Shown in pieces: positions 32,543 through 35,556 of a stretch of 35,556 bases of DNA. The translations under genes were made by a program, and so were the position numbers. The stretch comes from an uncultured Clostridium sp. (GTDB lineage: Bacteria > Bacillota > Clostridia > TANB77 > CAG-508): NCBI GenBank assembly GCA_947088765.1, contig CAMUHU010000010.1:1-35556 (forward strand), written 5' to 3'. Each line of letters begins with the position of its first letter. Within the stretch, counting starts at the first letter, position 1. The notes below the pieces were generated by a model. The model was not told where the DNA came from. It made no database searches and saw only the letters and a program-made list of their open reading frames with translations.

Positions 32543-34738
32543 TTAGTTTTTACGCTTAACCTCGTACACACTATCAATCTTTCTTAAAACTCTAAATAAT
32601 TTGTTTAATGTTTCTAGATTTTCTATCTCAGTAGTAACTTCTGTTATAACTATTTTTTCTTTTGTAACCTTTGAACGAATATCCATTATGCTTACTTTTT
32701 CATTTCCAAATTCTCTTACAATATCTGATAATAGACCATCTCTATCATTTGAAAATATCTCTATATTTACAGTATAAGAGGTTTTTGCCTTTTCATACCA
32801 AGCAACATCTATTATTCTATCTTCTTGTTCTAATAATTCATATACATTTATACAATCACTTCTATGAACAGAAACACCTCTTCCCTTTGTAATATAGCCT
32901 ATTATTTTATCTCCTGGCACAGGATTACAACATTTTGCAAATTTAACTAAACAATTATCTATTCCTTTTACAATAATACCAGAATTCGTTGGCTTTCCTT
33001 GAATCTTTTTACTTGAACTAGAAAGTTCCTCAATTTTCTTTTCTAATTCTTCTTCTTTGTGGTCTTTAGAGTATTCATTTAATAGTTTAGAAACTATTTT
33101 TCCTGGTGATATTGCCCCAAATCCTACAGATGATTGCATTTCTGTTACATTTGGAAATTTATATCTTTCTAACATTGCATTAATATATTCTTGTTTGTAA
33201 AGTTCTGTTTCTGTTAGTCCAACTCTTTTTATTTCTCTCGAAAGTAATTCTTTTCCTCTTTCAATATTTTCTTCTCTATTTGCTTTTTTAAACCATTGTT
33301 GAATTTTGCTTTTTGCTCTGGTACTTTGAACAAATTTAAGCCAATCTCTGCTTGGTCCTTTCGCATTATCAGATGTTATTATGTCCACAATGTCTCCATT
33401 GTTCAATTTTGTTACTATTGGCATCATCTGCGAGTTTATTTTACACCCAGTCATTCTATTTCCTATTTCTGTATGTATACTATAGGCAAAGTCTATTGGT
33501 GTTGCATCTTTGGGCAATACTTTGATTTCACCATTTTTAGTGAATACATATACTTCATCTTCAAATAATTCTTTCTTTAATGTGTTTAAAAATTCATTTG
33601 GGTCATTCATTTCTTTTTGCCATTCTAATGATTCCCTTAACCATGAAAGTTTGTCTTCTTCAACTTTTACTGTAGTCTTCTTAAATCTATTTGCTTCCTT
33701 ATATGCCCAATGTGCTGCTATACCAAATTCAGCTATCCTATGCATGTCCCAAGTACGTATTTGTACCTCTACTGGTGTTGCATTAGGTCCTATCAAAGTT
33801 GTATGTAGTGATTGATACATATTAGCTTTTGGAACAGCTATATAGTCTTTAAATCTTCCTGGCATTGGATTATATAGTTCATGCACAACACCTAATGCTG
33901 CATAACAATCTTTTACTGAATTAACTATTATTCTTAATGCGAATAAATCATATACTTGCTCTAAAGTTATTCCATCTCTTTGCATTTTTCTATAAATACT
34001 ATAAATATGTTTTGCTCTTCCTGTAGTGTCTGCAACTATTTTTGCTTTTTTTAATTCTATTGTAATTTCTTTTTTTATTTTATCTACAAAGTCTAATCTT
34101 TCTTCTCTTTTCTCATTTAATCCTTCTAAAATTTCTCTATATTCATCTGGATATAAATATTTAAAGCTTAAATCCTCTAATTCCCATTTTAATGAATACA
34201 TACCTATTCTATTTGCAAGTGGTGCATATAAATCCATCGTTTCTTTTGAAATTGCAAGTTGCCTATCCCTTGTTAAGTATTTTAAAGTTCTCATGTTGTG
34301 TAATCTATCTGCAAGTTTTATAAGTATTACTCTTATATCTTTTCCCATAGCTAAAAACATTTTTCTATAGTTCTCAACTTGTTGTTCTTCTTTATCCGTG
34401 TATTGTAATTTTTGTAATTTTGTTACGCCATCTACAATTTCAGTTACTTCTTTTCCAAATTCTTTTATTAAATCTTGACGTGTTGCTTCTGTATCTTCTA
34501 TAACATCATGCAATAGAGCAGCGCAAACTGTGGTAGTATCCATTCCTAATCCCGCAAGAATATTTGCTACATTTAATGGGTGTATAATATATGGTTCTCC
34601 TGATTTTCTCTTTTGTGATCCATGATATTGTAAAGCATAATTATATGCTCTTGTTACTGTTTTTATATCTGCTATTTTATTATTCTTCTTTATTGTAGAT
34701 ATTAGGTCATTTAATGTTATTTGCTGTTCTTCTTGCAT
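32543..34738 (-). CDS. relA: Bifunctional (p)ppGpp synthetase/hydrolase, RelA/SpoT (Rel)
   Basis: Rel makes and degrades the alarmone (p)ppGpp on ribosomes during amino-acid starvation. The 731 residues are full length. The hydrolase HD domain contains ALLHDVIEDTEAT (HD at 77-78). The synthetase domain contains DLFALRIIV and ANMYQSLHTT. TGS (EVYVFTKNGEIKVLP), helical, zinc-finger-like (FAKCCNPVPGDKIIGYI) and ACT (NIEIFSNDRDGLLSDIVREF) domains follow. An intact HD motif argues for a dual-function Rel rather than a synthetase-only RelA. AAGGGATG precedes ATG 34738. The GlyRS gene ends 49 bp upstream. Confidence 0.97.
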   Translation of the reverse strand: MQEEQQITLNDLISTIKKNNKIADIKTVTRAYNYALQYHGSQKRKSGEPYIIHPLNVANILAGLGMDTTTVCAALLHDVIEDTEATRQDLIKEFGKEVTEIVDGVTKLQKLQYTDKEEQQVENYRKMFLAMGKDIRVILIKLADRLHNMRTLKYLTRDRQLAISKETMDLYAPLANRIGMYSLKWELEDLSFKYLYPDEYREILEGLNEKREERLDFVDKIKKEITIELKKAKIVADTTGRAKHIYSIYRKMQRDGITLEQVYDLFALRIIVNSVKDCYAALGVVHELYNPMPGRFKDYIAVPKANMYQSLHTTLIGPNATPVEVQIRTWDMHRIAEFGIAAHWAYKEANRFKKTTVKVEEDKLSWLRESLEWQKEMNDPNEFLNTLKKELFEDEVYVFTKNGEIKVLPKDATPIDFAYSIHTEIGNRMTGCKINSQMMPIVTKLNNGDIVDIITSDNAKGPSRDWLKFVQSTRAKSKIQQWFKKANREENIERGKELLSREIKRVGLTETELYKQEYINAMLERYKFPNVTEMQSSVGFGAISPGKIVSKLLNEYSKDHKEEELEKKIEELSSSSKKIQGKPTNSGIIVKGIDNCLVKFAKCCNPVPGDKIIGYITKGRGVSVHRSDCINVYELLEQEDRIIDVAWYEKAKTSYTVNIEIFSNDRDGLLSDIVREFGNEKVSIMDIRSKVTKEKIVITEVTTEIENLETLNKLFRVLRKIDSVYEVKRKN

Positions 34739-34787
34739 TTGTTATCATCCCTTCTCGAGTTACAAATTTCTTCTCTTATTTTTAAGC

Positions 34788-35556
34788 TTAAAATTCTATT
34801 TTTTCTTCAATCCATTTATTTAGTTCCTCTATTGGTAATCGTATCTGTTCCATTGTATCTCTATCTCTTATTGTTACTGTATTATTTTCTAATGTATCAA
34901 AGTCTATTGTTACACAATAAGGAGTTCCTATTTCATCTTCTCTTCTATATCTTTTTCCTATACTTCCTGTTTCATCATAATCACAAATAAATTTCTTAGA
35001 TAACATATCATATACCTCATTTGCTTTGTCTGATAATTTTTTAGATAATGGAAGTATTGCAACTTTATATGGTGCAAGTGCTGGATGTAAATGTAGTACT
35101 ATTCTCGTATCTCCTTCTGCAATTTCTTCTTCATCATATGCATTACATAAAAATGCTAGTGCTACTCTGTCTGCTCCTAATGATGGTTCTATACAATATG
35201 GTACATATTTTTCATTGGTTTCTGTATCTAAATAATTCATATCTTCTTTAGAAAATTCCATATGTTTTTTTAAGTCAAAGTCTGTTCTGTCTGCAATTCC
35301 CCATAGTTCTCCCCAACCAAATGGAAAAGCAAATTCTATATCTGTTGTTGCATTACTATAATGTGATAATTCTTCTTTTTCATGATCTCTTAGTCTTATA
35401 TTTTCTTCTTTCATTCCTAAAGATAATAGCCATTTTTTACAATATTCTTTCCAATATGAATGCCATTTTAAGTCTGTTCCTGGCTTACAGAAAAACTCTA
35501 ATTCCATTTGTTCAAATTCTCTTGTTCTAAATGTAAAGTTTCCTGGTGTTATTTCA
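34788..35556 (-). CDS. glyS: Glycyl-tRNA synthetase (homodimeric type), partial
   Basis: The gene is cut by the window edge: only the last about 255 residues are visible, and the N-terminus lies outside. The first visible residues ([20 protein letters not shown]) are a class II motif-2 segment of eukaryotic/archaeal-type GlyRS found in Gram-positive bacteria. [20 protein letters not shown] and [10 protein letters not shown] follow, then motif 3 at [15 protein letters not shown]. The anticodon-binding domain is [16 protein letters not shown]...[23 protein letters not shown]. It charges glycine, which is of note because both frameshift repairs in the window restore glycine. The gene symbol glyS/glyQS usage varies. 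Confidence 0.96.
   Translation of the reverse strand, partial: EITPGNFTFRTREFEQMELEFFCKPGTDLKWHSYWKEYCKKWLLSLGMKEENIRLRDHEKEELSHYSNATTDIEFAFPFGWGELWGIADRTDFDLKKHMEFSKEDMNYLDTETNEKYVPYCIEPSLGADRVALAFLCNAYDEEEIAEGDTRIVLHLHPALAPYKVAILPLSKKLSDKANEVYDMLSKKFICDYDETGSIGKRYRREDEIGTPYCVTIDFDTLENNTVTIRDRDTMEQIRLPIEELNKWIEEKIEF

Overview
The window looks like chromosome of a strongly AT-rich, endospore-forming member of the Clostridia. The evidence is a PolC-type replicative polymerase, the spore germination protease Gpr, HrcA/CIRCE control of clpB, anaerobic pyruvate formate-lyase, Gram-positive-style GGAGG ribosome binding sites, and AGA/AAA/ATA-rich codon use. An uncultured gut-type clostridium would fit, but I cannot name a genus. 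No rRNA, tRNA, CRISPR array, prophage or complete insertion sequence was seen.

Layout. At 1-4.9 kb (minus strand) are a small V-ATPase-F-like protein, ClpB with a consensus promoter embedded in a CIRCE operator, a 76-bp tandem repeat, gpr, and a frameshifted HIT-like gene beside a decayed toxin-antitoxin remnant. At 5.1-10.7 kb (minus) murB, a divergent yvcK-like gene, a glycogen debranching enzyme and holA are closely spaced, followed upstream by a TSCPD-domain gene. At 11.3-14.4 kb (plus) pflB and its activase gene pflA converge on a rhodanese gene. At 14.4-16.6 kb (minus) a DUF1294 gene leads into a DUF3990/partner/GNAT cassette. At 16.8-18.6 kb (plus) are a membrane glycosyltransferase and a TraX-like protein, then convergent polC (18.8-22.8 kb). 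The 22.8-26.7 kb stretch is accessory: a compositionally foreign small gene, an AAA/DUF4143 ATPase with repeated operator-like sites, and two membrane/secreted proteins. At 26.9-35.6 kb are smpB (plus), then on the minus strand fba, a CobW GTPase, an RNHCP protein, a TGS/uridine-kinase fusion, a glyoxalase-II-like hydrolase, relA/spoT and a partial glycyl-tRNA synthetase.

The most interesting observation is that pflA and smpB, both normally conserved genes, are each interrupted by a +1 shift at the same kind of site: an in-frame CGG codon after a codon ending in CA. Skipping the C restores the expected glycine and the family sequence. By eye, no other native gene in the window has an in-frame CGG; the only other one is in the atypical gene at 23.1-23.4 kb. 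This could be recurrent sequencing or assembly error, mutation, or real +1 recoding at an unassigned or starved CGG codon. It deserves checking first.

The intergenic DNA is also structured. There are seven copies of a GGGCAC...GTGCCCCTACAT palindrome, all in the same orientation, one of them inside the traX reading frame. There are three larger inverted repeats of 75-175 bp, and convergent genes whose stop codons lie in the arms of shared terminator hairpins.
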